From: Paragordius varius
Taxonomy: Eukaryota; Nematomorpha
Assembly: GCA_964247055.1 (NCBI GenBank)
Contig: OZ176052.1
Span: forward strand, 11,842,001 to 11,906,000
Length of the DNA: 64,000 nucleotides
Direction: 5' to 3'
Of the stretch, positions 35,659 to 47,876 are shown piece by piece (the stretch's first letter is position 1; the number at the start of each line of letters is the position of its first letter). Below the pieces are notes generated by a model, which was not told the origin of the DNA, made no database searches, and saw only the letters and a program-made list of their open reading frames with translations. Position numbers and translations under genes: made by a program.

Positions 35659-36412
35659 AAGTTCTGTAATTTTCAAAATGCTAGTTAAGTTCAATATTAA
35701 AATTCATATCATTTCCCTTAAAAATTTTTTTTTGATATAAATGATTGTATTTGTGAGAAATTTGACATCTATTGCTTAAATCTCATAAACATTATGAATT
35801 GTTCGATAGGTAGATTAAATTTACCGTTATATATTATTATATCTAATATTATATTTTTACCGGATTACATTACTATAAAATTTTAGTATGTTTTAAAATG
35901 CGACCAGCTGGGTTTTTGAGTAAATGCGGCACCGAAGCCATTTATGTTGGGTACTGCTGATAAAAATGCTTAAACACCATTACAACAAAATAACCGAAAA
36001 AAATTGTATCCATTTTTAAGTTAACAACAACAAAATGCGTAAATGTTTTTTTTTAATAATTTAACTTGTTTTATTTTTGGCCATTTAATCATAAGAGCTA
36101 AAACATTCATTCCATAAAAGATTTTCGGCCTAGGAAGTAATTAATAAATGGCCAATAAAAATTTTAATTAACATTGTCATATTAAAAGTTTTCCTAATAT
36201 TTTACCATAAATATAAGTATATACACATTGCTAGTTTTTCATTTTAATGGTTGCCACCATATAGCTTTTACATTGAGCAGAAATATTCTTGACTAAAAGA
36301 GAAATTACAAAATATATTTTTTATTTTCACCAGTTATAAACCATTCTGGCATATTTAAAGCAATTTATAAAAAAATAGTATTGCATTAATTGTAACATAT
36401 ACATATATAGAT
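35659..36412. other. Intergenic, no gene seen
   Basis: AT-rich spacer between the unknown four-exon gene and the single-exon ORF at 36413. No supported element. Confidence 0.5.
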
Positions 36413-37036
36413 ATGGACGGTAATCAACACACAGCCGAAATACCAAGACAAAGGCTAAAATTTGAGATTGGTGTAGGAATTACGAACGCTTTTATGATTA
36501 GTGGTTTCCACGTCCTAACTGACATGAGCTTTGATGCCCTAGAAAAAATTTGGACAAACTGGAGTGGCGCTCTACTGCTAAAATGTTTAACGCAAAAAGC
36601 TTTCAAGCTCCGGGAAATGAGTCTGTTTCGCAACAAATTAAAGTACAATGAAAATAAAAGTTTTAAAGAGGTCTTGGGCTATAAGTATAGTCACCCCCTC
36701 CCTGATAGCCCAATCAATGAATCCAAACATGAACACTTTAATTACAACATATCAGACTCTTATTTATCACATCTAAATTTGGCTGAATGCCATATCATGT
36801 TCGGGAATGAAAATTTAGCAGCCGAACCGTTTAGTAATGAGAAAAATGATTTCAAAATTGGAGAAAATCAAGATTCGTCCTTTTCTTATGTGTTTGTAGC
36901 CTACTTTGAAACATTGTTAACCAATATAGTTTCAGCATTAAACTTTTTTGAGGAATTCAAATTTAAATCGAGTAAAGGTAACATTTCACTATACAAACCA
37001 TTGGCAATCCAACAAAACAAAAATGCTCTGATATAA
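36413..37036 (+). CDS. Single-exon protein of unknown function, possible histone-fold N-terminus
   Basis: An intact 207-residue ORF with an ATG start and an AATAAA 78 nt after the stop (37114-37119). Residues about 12-55 have a faint pattern of the TAF8/SPT7-type histone fold: a basic start (RQRLKFEIG), a hydrophobic helix, an SGF turn (MISGFHVLTDMS) and a following helix (FDALEKIWTNW...LLLKC). The rest is polar with no motif that I know. The gene is tail to tail with ECHS1, with 230 bp between stops. The histone-fold reading is weak. It could equally be a lineage-specific protein or the last exon of a longer gene, though no upstream exon was seen. Confidence 0.5.
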   Translation: MDGNQHTAEIPRQRLKFEIGVGITNAFMISGFHVLTDMSFDALEKIWTNWSGALLLKCLTQKAFKLREMSLFRNKLKYNENKSFKEVLGYKYSHPLPDSPINESKHEHFNYNISDSYLSHLNLAECHIMFGNENLAAEPFSNEKNDFKIGENQDSSFSYVFVAYFETLLTNIVSALNFFEEFKFKSSKGNISLYKPLAIQQNKNALI

Positions 37037-37266
37037 ATACACACACACATATATATATATATACCTATTTCTACAATCACAATATATCATTTATATATAA
37101 TTATATTATGCGCAATAAATGATACATAAATTTACTGTCATATTTATGTTTTTCATATAAATAAAAATTATAAATTAAACAAAAATATTTTTTTGTGCAA
37201 ACAAAAACTATCACCAAAATATAGTGTTAATACTGTGGTCCCTTTTATGGAAAATGTGGGATATAA

Positions 37267-40200
37267 TTAGGAGTTTTTAAAGTCAGGATTTCTTTTCTCC
37301 AAAAAAGCTTGCATACCTTCTTTCCTGTCACCCTAATTAATAATGAATTCGAAACATTATTTGTGCAACGTTTTTGTAAATTCTTAAGAGAGAATAATTG
37401 TTAAAGCCTCAAAATATTAAGTATATTGTTAAAAAAGTCAGCAGTTTGAAATTATGTAGAAATAAAGTAAAAATGTGTAGAATATACCGTGGCAAATGTT
37501 TCATAAAATGTTTTCCTTTCAAATCGTATCCCTTCCCTCAAGCTAGTTTCATACGCTAGAGAGTTGTTAAAAAATATTAAATAAGGCAAAATATAATAGT
37601 TTGATGACATATTGGATCCAAATAAAGCTTTTATTTTAAAAATTAAACATTCAAATAATTTTAGTAAAACTAAGGATTTATAGTTTAAAAAAATACAATT
37701 ATAGATGAATAATGAAGAAAACAAAACCAATAATTTATTAACTAAATATAATTGAAATTATATTTTAAATACTTTCGCGAAAAAGTAAATGAATTGTGTA
37801 AAATACGGCAGCCGAAAATAAACAAAGCTTATAGACCTTTTATAAAACGTATACTAAATAAATTGATCATGTTTAATATTAAAAAAGTAAAAGATTATCA
37901 GGATTGATAATTAGCAAAACATAAGTTTATATTAAAAAAATTAATTGATAAAAAAAATCGAATAAATGGAAATAATGCATAAAAAGAGTTTTATAATGTA
38001 AATCAAACCTGCATTAACTGCCTCCTTAGCCATTGCAACAATTAGGGGAGAAAAGCTTGCAATCTTTTCACCCAATTTAATGGCTTCTTCGACCAAATTT
38101 TCGGGCGGAAATATTCGACTAACCAATCCTATAAAATCATAAAAATTTCCAAAGTAAATGTAAAATATACAGAAAATATTATTTTATGGTCCATTCTATC
38201 AAATTTCCACCTTTTTTATATTATAAAAAATAAAAAGAATCTACCCCAAACCCAAGTGAAAAATGCGACCAATGTAATTGCACCTTATTCTAACTTATGA
38301 TGATAAATTAACGATCGCATAAACTAGTCTTAAAATTGTTAGTTCGAAATTATAATTAGCGGTGGGCTTCAAACTATTATAACTATATAAATCATGCGTT
38401 CTCGTTAATAATACGATAATTCGTTTTATAAAATAAGAAAAACACCAATTTCATTGTTATTAAAACAAAATAATAGCTTCTAAGGCTAAAAACGCTCCAC
38501 TCTCAAAAAACATTTTTATTTAAACTTTAAATTATAAAAATTCCATTAACCAGTACAATAAATGTTGAGTCAAAAATCGTACGTAGAACAAGTTAAATAA
38601 AAAATACCAATTTCTTTGGCATGTTGAGCAGTGATAGGTTCGCCCGAAAGTACCATTTCCATAGCGATCGATTTTCCCACATAGCGTGGTAATCGTTGAG
38701 AACCACCTCCTCCTGGTGTAGTTCCCAACTTAATTTCAGGTTGACCAAATTTAGCTGTCTCTCCAGCATAAATTATGTCGCACATCATAGCAAGTTCACA
38801 ACCCCCACCTAACTAAATTAAAATATAAAATATATTACGATTGGATTAAAAGATAAATTGGAACCAAATTATTCAAAAATAATTGGAATAAGGGCAAAAT
38901 GATTGTATATACAAGGGGTAAATATAGCCGATTTAATTGCAAACCCCATCCAACGAAATTTAATTAATTCTTTTTTTTAAAATTTCAAAGCCAATAGACC
39001 CGCAGCTAAAAGCAACATAAATCAAATTGTTTAAAGTATGAATTAAAAAATTAAAATAATAGGGATGAATGATTATGTATTTAAATAGTTGTAGCTGCTA
39101 AATATGGCTTTACTTGCGAAAAAAATATTTTTTTAAAAAAATTTATTGTAAAACATTTTTAGCCTTGCCTAAACTGTATGAAAAACATGCTGTAAAGTTA
39201 CATAAAACAAGAATTTTTTTACACACAAAAAGTGGATGTTAACAATTGTTTGCATTCTACTCTAACACCTTAAGCAGGGGTGTCCAACACAAATATCTAC
39301 GCGGGCTGCACCTAAAAAATATATGGGCATTGAGTAATATTTATTTGATTTTAGACCTAAGACTGTAAAAACAACTATTTATTTTAACATTTTTGCTAGT
39401 GCATTGCATGCCAAAATTCGGAAAGTTTTATCAGATTGTTGAAGAAAATATTTTTCTTAAATTTCGTTAATTGTAATTAACTTTTGCGGACCGATATTTT
39501 AGAGGGCCGCGTAATAAAACCCTGACCAAAAGAAACAAACTTTGATGGACACATAATTTTATTATTTGATGAAATTTATCTCCAATATTTTCTTATAAAA
39601 TCACTAAAAGCATGTGGCCTTACAAAAGAAATATTCTATGGAAATATATTATTTAAAATCTATCATAAACCATTTTTTTATTTTAAAAATATGCTTGCCG
39701 GAATGTTTATAACATATAACTCATATTGAAAAAATACTGATTCAATTTATTATTTAATTTGGTATCGTACACATATAATACGATAAAAATGTCTCCTTAT
39801 ATTAATAAATATGCATACATATGAAGCTAACGGTGTATCCACCATATCCATTTTACAGTTGTTTAACTCTACCTTACTCCTCAATAATTTGTAAAATTAC
39901 TTTTTTTAACGGTTTTTAAATATTCAAAATCAAATTACTGCAAATCCATTAATTGCACCAATAATTGGCTTTCTTATGAGAGTCAATTGATCCCATTTGT
40001 CTATGAAACGATCTTTGATACAATCAACAAAGCCTCGTTCACTCATTTCTTTTATGTCGGCTCCAGCTTTACATATTAGAAAAATTAATAAAACCAGCAA
40101 AAGCTTTCTGACTTCCTGTAATTACTATAGAACCAAGTTTGTCGTTTTTGTCAGCGTGCTCACACGCATCAATTAATTCTTTGATAAGTTCATCGCAAAG

Positions 40201-40379
40201 TGAATTAAGAGCTTTAGGCCTATTCAAAGTAATAAGACAAACATTAGAATTTTTTCCACGATTTTCAACCAAAATGGTATGATAATTTAAAGAGGCTGGA
40301 TATATAATATAATTATACTCATGCGAAATATCCTCCGACTGCCTAATAAAAGAGCACTCCTCATAAAATGTGAAGCCAT
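37267..40379 (-). CDS. ECHS1: Enoyl-CoA hydratase, m mitochondrial short-chain (crotonase)
   Basis: Hydrates 2-trans-enoyl-CoA to 3-hydroxyacyl-CoA in mitochondrial beta-oxidation. Seven exons read on the minus strand: 40379-40319, 40295-40095, 40066-39939, 38812-38608, 38128-38009, 37555-37488 and 37332-37267. They give 282 residues (human about 290). The oxyanion-hole segments ([11 protein letters not shown] and LGGGCEL) and both catalytic glutamates ([11 protein letters not shown] and [16 protein letters not shown]) are present. The ending [14 protein letters not shown] is the family C-terminus. The N-terminus [20 protein letters not shown] is basic and amphipathic, as expected for a mitochondrial presequence. 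It joins the mature part only through an intron of 23 nt (40318-40296), or 44 nt with an alternative donor. A small MITE lies in the third intron. The enzyme call is very secure. Only the first exon is less so. Confidence 0.94.
39275..39524. mobile_element. hAT-type MITE in an ECHS1 intron
   Basis: A 250-bp element beginning CAGGGGTGTCCAACAC and ending AATAAAACCCTG, with GC-rich motifs near both ends (GCGGGCTGC and GGGCCGCG). It is flanked by an imperfect 8-bp duplication: ACCTTAAG at 39267-39274 and ACCAAAAG at 39525-39532, six of eight matching. Eight-base duplications and CAGGG ends are typical of hAT elements. Confidence 0.7.
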
Positions 40380-41442
40380 CTCAAAATAGTTTACAAGATG
40401 TAATTTCAATAAATATTAAACATTTCGGATTCAAAAATATAAACGGGTTTTGAGGCTGCAAAGAAAGGCACCCTGTAAAGAAATATATAATATTATAATT
40501 ATAATACAGTAGCACATAATATTAAGTGTTACACCATCAAAAACGTATTAATCGCAAATGTCATTGCTAATTTTTTTTGTTTAATAGGTTATTATTTAAT
40601 TACCCTTTTCTTTAATTTCAAAAAGTAATTAATTAGTTATTAAATTTTTAGATTATATTTTATATGAACAATTCAGGCTTGTACATTATTTGGTTTAAAG
40701 TTTAAATAATCTTAATAATGATGCTAAAAATTTCCATTTTTATTATGGCTTTCATCGTTTTTAATGAACAAACACTATTGCTATATAAACGTAAATATTA
40801 TTTACACAGATTTTATATAAAATATTCTGATGAAATATATATATTGCTATAGCAAAATGTATCAGTTTAACGCTTCTGGTTTCGGCCCTTGCGAATAATT
40901 TAAGTTATTTACATTTTTCTGTCATTTTATTAAAAAATGGTAAAATTCGCGCACATTTAAAAAAAGATTCTAAGAATGCTATATTCCAAAAATATCCATA
41001 AAATACACCATTAATTACATAGAAAAAGTTAATATTTTTAAAAAAATGTTTATGATGTGGGCTCAAATATTTCCATATTTTTTTGATCTTTTAAATATAG
41101 TTCTCTTAAAAACGCTCAACGGGATTGCGCGATAAATATTTTTAATTTATGCTAAATTATGATAAAAATACTTTTGAAAATGCATAATTTTTTTCAAAAA
41201 CATATGGAAAAATTTTGTTCAAGAGTAATTTATCCTATTTTGACGAATGATGGAAACCGTATAAAAACTATGATATTATAAAAACATTCCCTATATAACT
41301 CGATGATACTGAACACACTTTAGAATTTTAATATATACTTTCGCTTTCAAAAATAATTTATCTTTAGTTGCCAATTTTAAAATAATATACATCAGATAAA
41401 TGATTGTTAACGCATTGCCTTTTATTAAAAGATTTACACTTT
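40380..41442. other. Intergenic; probable divergent promoter region with an old repeat
   Basis: Spacer between the start of ECHS1 (minus strand) and the BTB-like ORF (plus strand), so both promoters should lie here. Most of 40850-41330 is an old repeat. No other gene seen. Confidence 0.5.
40850..41330. repeat. Diverged copy of inverted-repeat family B
   Basis: Shares with 22520-23150 an AAAAATGGTAAAATT...GCACATTT segment, GGGATTGCGCGATAAA, a GTGGGCTCAAATATTT block and, near the right end, CGAGTTATATAGGGAAT in reverse complement. The order of blocks agrees. Divergence is high, so this is an old copy with uncertain ends. Confidence 0.5.
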
Positions 41443-42276
41443 ATGAATTATTATAAATTTACAATTGATGATAAGTTGTATATGATAGGAAAATCGTTTT
41501 TTCATAAAAATAAGAATCTTGAAAACCCAGAAACAAGTCTTAAATGGTTATTAGAAACTACCGATATTAATAATTTGCCATACGGATTAAGCCACGATAT
41601 ATTTGAAGACATTTTAGATTATTTACGAACGGGTTGGTTACCGAAACAGCACGCTCCTATACGCATCTTACAGGTGAGTCTTTTAACACGAATGCTTTCT
41701 TTGCATGATTGTTCAGATGCCTTTATACAGGGATATGAAAAAACGACAGGCATCCCTTATGCACCAAACACTGTTAAAATTAGATTAACAAATGAAAAAA
41801 GTATCAACCTAAAAATTGATCAAAAGGTAATAGATTCACTTAAACGTGCAATCATTCACAAAATTTGTGAACAAATACATGTCATAAATCCTATTCCACT
41901 TAATGCCGTGTCCAACCATTTTTGCTGCTATGTTCTGCTGCTAGAAAAGGGACACTCATTTGATGATGCACTACATCGAAATATTATTATAATCAATGAC
42001 GGTACAATATCTAATGTATTATTAAAAATGTTATCAAACGCAAAAATTATACAAGAACATTCGAATATAATTGAAAATGTTTCACGGATTAATGAGAATA
42101 TCTTTTGTACTTTTAAATATATCGTTTTGAAGTCATATCAAGAATTAAACCAAGAAAATCTGGTGTGCAATTTGGATTTTGTAGATGATGATTTTGTAAA
42201 AATGATTAGGGATTCCCAAATTATCAAAACACATGAGATACAGCGAAGATGTGTTAAATTAATATTTATAACGTAA
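41443..42276 (+). CDS. BTB/T1-like (KCTD-type) domain protein or exon
   Basis: A 277-residue open frame from the ATG at 41443. The segment LSHDIFEDILDYLRTGWLP matches the end of a T1-type BTB domain (RDPxxFxxILxYLRTGxL in KCTD proteins), which normally mediates oligomerisation and Cullin-3 binding. The preceding ~45 residues could supply the rest of the fold, and the glycine-rich VxLNVGG start is not seen. The remainder is helical and unrecognised. The stop at 42274-42276 sits directly after a possible donor (GTAAAA at 42273). Splicing from there to 42366 is in frame with the next gene, so this may be the first exon of a 912-residue protein. Alternatively it is its own gene with AATAAA at 42284-42289. 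Confidence 0.55.
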   Translation: MNYYKFTIDDKLYMIGKSFFHKNKNLENPETSLKWLLETTDINNLPYGLSHDIFEDILDYLRTGWLPKQHAPIRILQVSLLTRMLSLHDCSDAFIQGYEKTTGIPYAPNTVKIRLTNEKSINLKIDQKVIDSLKRAIIHKICEQIHVINPIPLNAVSNHFCCYVLLLEKGHSFDDALHRNIIIINDGTISNVLLKMLSNAKIIQEHSNIIENVSRINENIFCTFKYIVLKSYQELNQENLVCNLDFVDDDFVKMIRDSQIIKTHEIQRRCVKLIFIT

Positions 42277-42357
42277 AATAGTAAATAAATACCATATTCT
42301 AGAATCATGTTTATAAATAAAATAAATTCCTATTTTTTATCATTACAACAAGTGTGA

Positions 42358-45300
42358 ATGTTTAGTTTTGCGGGTGATTTAAATGCAGACTCTATGTCAG
42401 GAAAAGAAATTCCAACCATAAATACCCTAAATGTCCTACATATCCTATCTACTAACGTTGATAACCTAAACCAATTAAATAATTGCGAAACAGAGAAAAC
42501 GAAGTTAGAAATGGAGGAATATAGCAAAAACACGCACTCATACATAAATAACGTCACTGTTGAAACCTTATCCAATCTGTATTCTGGAATAGGTCTAATG
42601 CTTGGATATGCCCATATAAAGAACCAATTTGATCAAAAAGTTAAAATTTGGTTATATATGTAGATAAAAAATTTGTTAGAAACGGATCTCTTAGTTTATA
42701 GTTAAAATGATGCTCAAATTTTGAAGTTTTTGAAAATTTCTAACATAAATTCTTTTTTTTAATTCATTTACTATCATCTTCACAGCTTTGTTTAGTACCC
42801 ATACTTCAATTCAACCCTTGAAAATCATATTTCAAATTTTAATTTAATTTTAAATTGCTTTATGAGTTTATAAAGGGTTTATAGCACGGTTCCAGTTTAT
42901 TTTTTTCGGCTCTGGTTTTAAATATTTTTTGTCAAAGATTTTTCGGTTTTTTTTATTGTTTTTAGTGAAATGGCTTTATTATCACTTCATTTTATTTAAA
43001 TATAAATAATTTAACATTTAAACAAATGATCCCAAAACAAAATTATAAAAAATATGTATGAGTCCAGGTTTCAAATATACCTTTATGATTTTAATTTATT
43101 AGAAAACGATATTTAAAACAGAGCGACATTGCATTTATTAAAAAATGGAAAAAAATTCCATTAAAAGCTGATGACCGGTATTACCGAAAGGGTGTCAGTT
43201 AATATCTAATTTTATAAATATTTTTTTCTGTTTTCTGCTCGTATTTATCCATTTTTTGGCTTGAATGTGTGAAATTCATGGACAATTCGATTAACTGTAA
43301 AATTATGCTGCCATTTACCGTTTAGAATGTTTTAATATATCATATGAGCTTCGAGAGTGTCCTTTAAACTTCACATCAAGAATATTTTTTAACACCACAA
43401 GTTGGTCCTTGAGTTTAGTGTGCCTAGATTTTTTGGGTTTATTTCTAAAATTCTTTCAAAGACAGCACTACCATGAAGTAGATTAGAAAATAACTATTTT
43501 TAAGTTAAATTATAAAAAGTCACCAATATAAAACATTATTTTTATTAAAATTATAAAAAGTCACCAATATAAAACATTTTTTTTATTAAAATTATAATAG
43601 ATGAAATTAATAATTGCCGGTAATATAAGCGACGCAGAATTATTGGCACAAAAGATCCAAGTATTTTCAGCCAATGTTGACAAAATGAAAATGCTCGATA
43701 TTATTACCGTGGGTACGATAGAATTAATTACGTCGGAATTAAATTCGCTTTACAATCAAATACTTACTGGGCAATCGAAAAGAGAGTACTCAATTAAATA
43801 TTTAAAAAAATATATAATATATATATATATAATGCATATAATTTTAAATTAATATTTCGTCAATATTAAAACCATTTTTGATATATATATATGGGAAATT
43901 TGACTTTAATTGCTTAAATAAATACTTGCCTAAATTTTTTATGATTTTCATTATGTCCGTTATTTTATATATATGTAAATTTATTGATATTTATTGCGGC
44001 TTCTTTTAATATTTCCGGTTAGATTTAATCATTCTATATATTATTAGGAAATGTCTAAATGATATGACACTTTGGCTTCAAAATAGTATGAAATCAGGAT
44101 CAGAATTACAAATTGGGACAATTAACAAATCTAGTGCTCTGAATTTTATGATAGATAATAGAAATTCCAATCGTTCTAAATCCTGCAAAAATAAATCCGA
44201 TAGTGAGTTTGAAATATTTATTTTGAGTATTTTTCAAATGACACCATTATCCTTTTTAAAAATTTTAATCGTAAATTCCTTCAAATGTTTCCAGCAATGC
44301 CTATTAATGACACCCAAAACGTTTTCTGCAAGATTTTTATTATTTTTTGACTGTTAATTAGGATTTAAAAGAAATAATTATATAATGATATGCGGATAAA
44401 ATTTAACAAAATTAAAATAAAAAATGCTGACTAAAAGGATAACATATAAAACCCATAGTTGGATATTTTTATTTATAAATTGAACCTTGTTAAACAATTT
44501 TTTTAAATTTTAGTATTAGGCGGTTCATTTAATATGATTAGAAACTATTTTTATAGATATTAGGTACAAATCAATCGAGTATTTGGCAGATTTGTTGAGC
44601 CAAAAATATTTTATACTTCAAACTATGGAAAAAATCATAAAAACAATCGAAGATGGCGAACCCTCGATCGAAATGATGGAGAGTTATTGTGCACTATTTC
44701 AAAATATGTTACCTTACTTGCGTAAATATAAATATCTTTCATGCCTTCATGAGTCATTTATACAGGTATTGCGATATTTAAATTCCATTTTGTTTAGCTT
44801 GTTAATTATTATATATTCTGTACGCCAAGGTTAATTTATTTTCATTGTATGTTTTATAATATTCTTTATCATTCAAAACGCCTTAAGATAAAGATAATTT
44901 TAATCACTAAAATCTTTGATTTTTAGAGCCTGGAAAGAGACTTGGCAGAAAACGATTACGAGGAAGATGACATGGAATTTTTCAATACCTTTCTTTTGGA
45001 TTACAAAACTTCTTATGATTTTTACCAAATTATAAGTGTCAAAGATTATCCCAAAAACTGCAATAGGTGCATAAGTAAAATATAGAATTATTAAATAAAC
45101 CAACTATGCTAATATGTTTTTTCCTCTAATTTAAATTTTGTGATTCAATGATTCACTATTTACTCATAATAAATCTAACTTTATATAATAATAAAGTTGA
45201 AATAACTCATGCTTTTAGTGGTTTTTCAAAGTTGTAATAGTGTAAGCTTCATATATATTACATATCCAAAAATGAGGCGGTCCATTAAGACTTAGGGCTT

Positions 45301-47818
45301 TTGTAATTGTCGATACGATTTTTTATCCAAGTCGATCCCTTTTATAATCATAAAAAAAGATGTTAACAATAGATTGGCAAAAATCAAAGCTAACAAAATA
45401 TCGGCTAACAGAAAAAGTATACCAATTGTATTATCCAAAACTTGTAAATTCACATTTGGAACACATAAATCGCGCAAAAATAAATTTAAACCCCCTCTCA
45501 CATTAAATGCCATAAACAAGGCCGCAACTGACGGAAATCATCCTTCCCATATACATCTTATGACAAATAAAATTATCGGAAAAACTAAACAAAACTCAAA
45601 AAATCATAATGATTCATCACTAAATACATCATTTTCAGAGGAAGATAATCTTTGTAACATTTTAACGAATATGAATATACTAAAGGCGTCTGATGATACA
45701 TCTCTAACTGATTTATATAATGAGTTACTTGATGTTTTTCTTATACCAGACAACCCTAATGCAATAAATCTACAAAGAATAATTACAATAAAAACAGCCT
45801 TTGATGCAAAGACGGATTTTATAACTTTCGTCAAGCTTCTGACACTGTCCATATGTTATGCAAGTTTGGAACGGACAATATTTTTGGGCTCCAAATTTTG
45901 CCGATCTCTCCCAATTTTAAGAGAAATTATATTGCGAGAAAATAAGGAAAACCGTGGAAAAAGCAAACCAATAATCTATTTCTCGGGTAGTGTTCTTATT
46001 TTATTGTGTAACTTTTAATTGTATAAATATTATAATATATTGTAATTTATCTTAAGTTTTATTAAGCTTATATGAATTTGTTTACTTGTTAGTATTAGAT
46101 GCATGTAAAGATTTCGTGATATCTCAAAATAATGCTCCCAAACTCATGAGTAACATTTTACAAAACATGGTCTCAACGCTAATCGTTGATCAAAAAATAC
46201 TGCTGCAAGTAAATTCTTTTATTGTAAAGAGATTTTAAGTTTTCACTAAAAATATGACGGGAAACTAAATATTCTTAATTCCGTCCTTGAAAAATTCAAA
46301 AATAAAATTGTGTATTTAATATATAAAGGTGAAAGCAAAATGCGCTAAACAACTGATCTTATCTTTTTTTTAACTTTTATTGCAGGGTCCAATATCTTCG
46401 CTGCTTTGGTAATTTTTGGTTTTTATTTATTATGAGCCCGAATTTGTATGATATATATTCTAAATAATCGTAAATTTTTGATTCCAATCTTTTATTATTT
46501 TAACATTTTTTAGAGCACTTTTGCGTACCGAACAAAGCGTGTTAGACATCCCTGTTTTAGTTACTTATAACGCTACAGGAGCGTCCAACAAGACCCGCGA
46601 AAAATTTTGAAATTTATTATTCAAAAATATGTTCACAATAAGCAAAATTGATATATCATAAAATTTTTTCTAAATAAGTCTAATAATTGCATGAACTAGA
46701 GAATATATGCAATATTGCGTTGGCATTTGGCAGGCTTGTGTTTAAAATTTAATAGATTATATATGAATGCCCCATATTTGATATGCGGCCCGTGAAGCCA
46801 TTTGTTTTGGACACCCCTGCTTTTGTGTACATGTCATTTGTAATTTTTGATATTATATAAAAATATTATATATCATCTGTTAAGGAATAGTTTTTTGCCG
46901 TTGTTTTGCTTTTATGGCCTTCGCCCCAACCTTGATTTCTGAAAGCCAAGGATTTTCCCCTAAAATATTGTTTTTCAATGGGTACAATAGATTACATTTT
47001 TAACATATTTAAAGCAGCGTTTGAAATATTATTTAAAGTAAAAGATATAGTGCTACCGTTCTGTTCGTTAAAATTTGAAACAATGATTGGATTATATATA
47101 AAATTTAATTATGAGTATAAAAATTTAAGCGCTGCATTTAAGAAGATATTGTTGCATGCCTGAATCCTGTGTTGAATACATATAATGAAGAAAAGTTTGC
47201 CTCTTAACACATATATATTAAATAGACTAGCGTAAATCTCGTGCTGCTACGCAGCACGAGGAAGTCCTTCGGACTTCTGGGGGGGGTATTTGAAATAAGG
47301 GACAATAAAATGATCCACATATGTGGATTATTTCGAACATTATTTAATTATGATTTTATAGGAATTTTAAAACGGTGCATTGATACTAATATATTGTTTA
47401 CTTGGGGGAAAAATAGATTTAAAAAATTATTTTTGTGGATTTTGTTTTTTGAAAAAAATGGCATTTTACGGGGGGAGCGGGTAAAAAGAGGGCCTAAATC
47501 AAAAAAGCGAGACGACTATGTTCTGCGCAATCGAAAATAAGTAAACAAAAATCATATTTGAAATTGAATGGTCCAACACGTTCTCCAGAAAATTGTCTCA
47601 AAGACAAGTGTTTTCAAAAAAACCCGTTTTTCATACGGGGTGGGCCCGAACTGGGGGCCTATTTCAAAAAAAGGGCGAAGCTATTGTCGGGACATTCATT
47701 AATGATTTTATTTTTTCGATGTTTGGATTTGAATGGGTCTACCGGTCTTCCGGTACCAGATCACAAAGCCAGCATTTTCCATTTTTATAAATATATAGAT
47801 TACTTAGATATATATTAT

Positions 47819-47876
<58 letters not shown>

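Noticed and set aside
41674-41716. Apparent 43-nt intron (GTGAGT...TTCAG) in the BTB-like ORF
   Set aside because: Removing it breaks the frame at once, while leaving it in keeps 277 codons open.
45292-45852. Minus-strand ORFs opposite the helical-protein gene
   Set aside because: They are shadows of the exon at 45373-45986, whose frame and splice sites are consistent on the plus strand.
47241-47830. Overlapping ORFs of 90-99 residues
   Set aside because: They lie in the GC-rich Helitron-like island, overlap in different frames and match nothing known.
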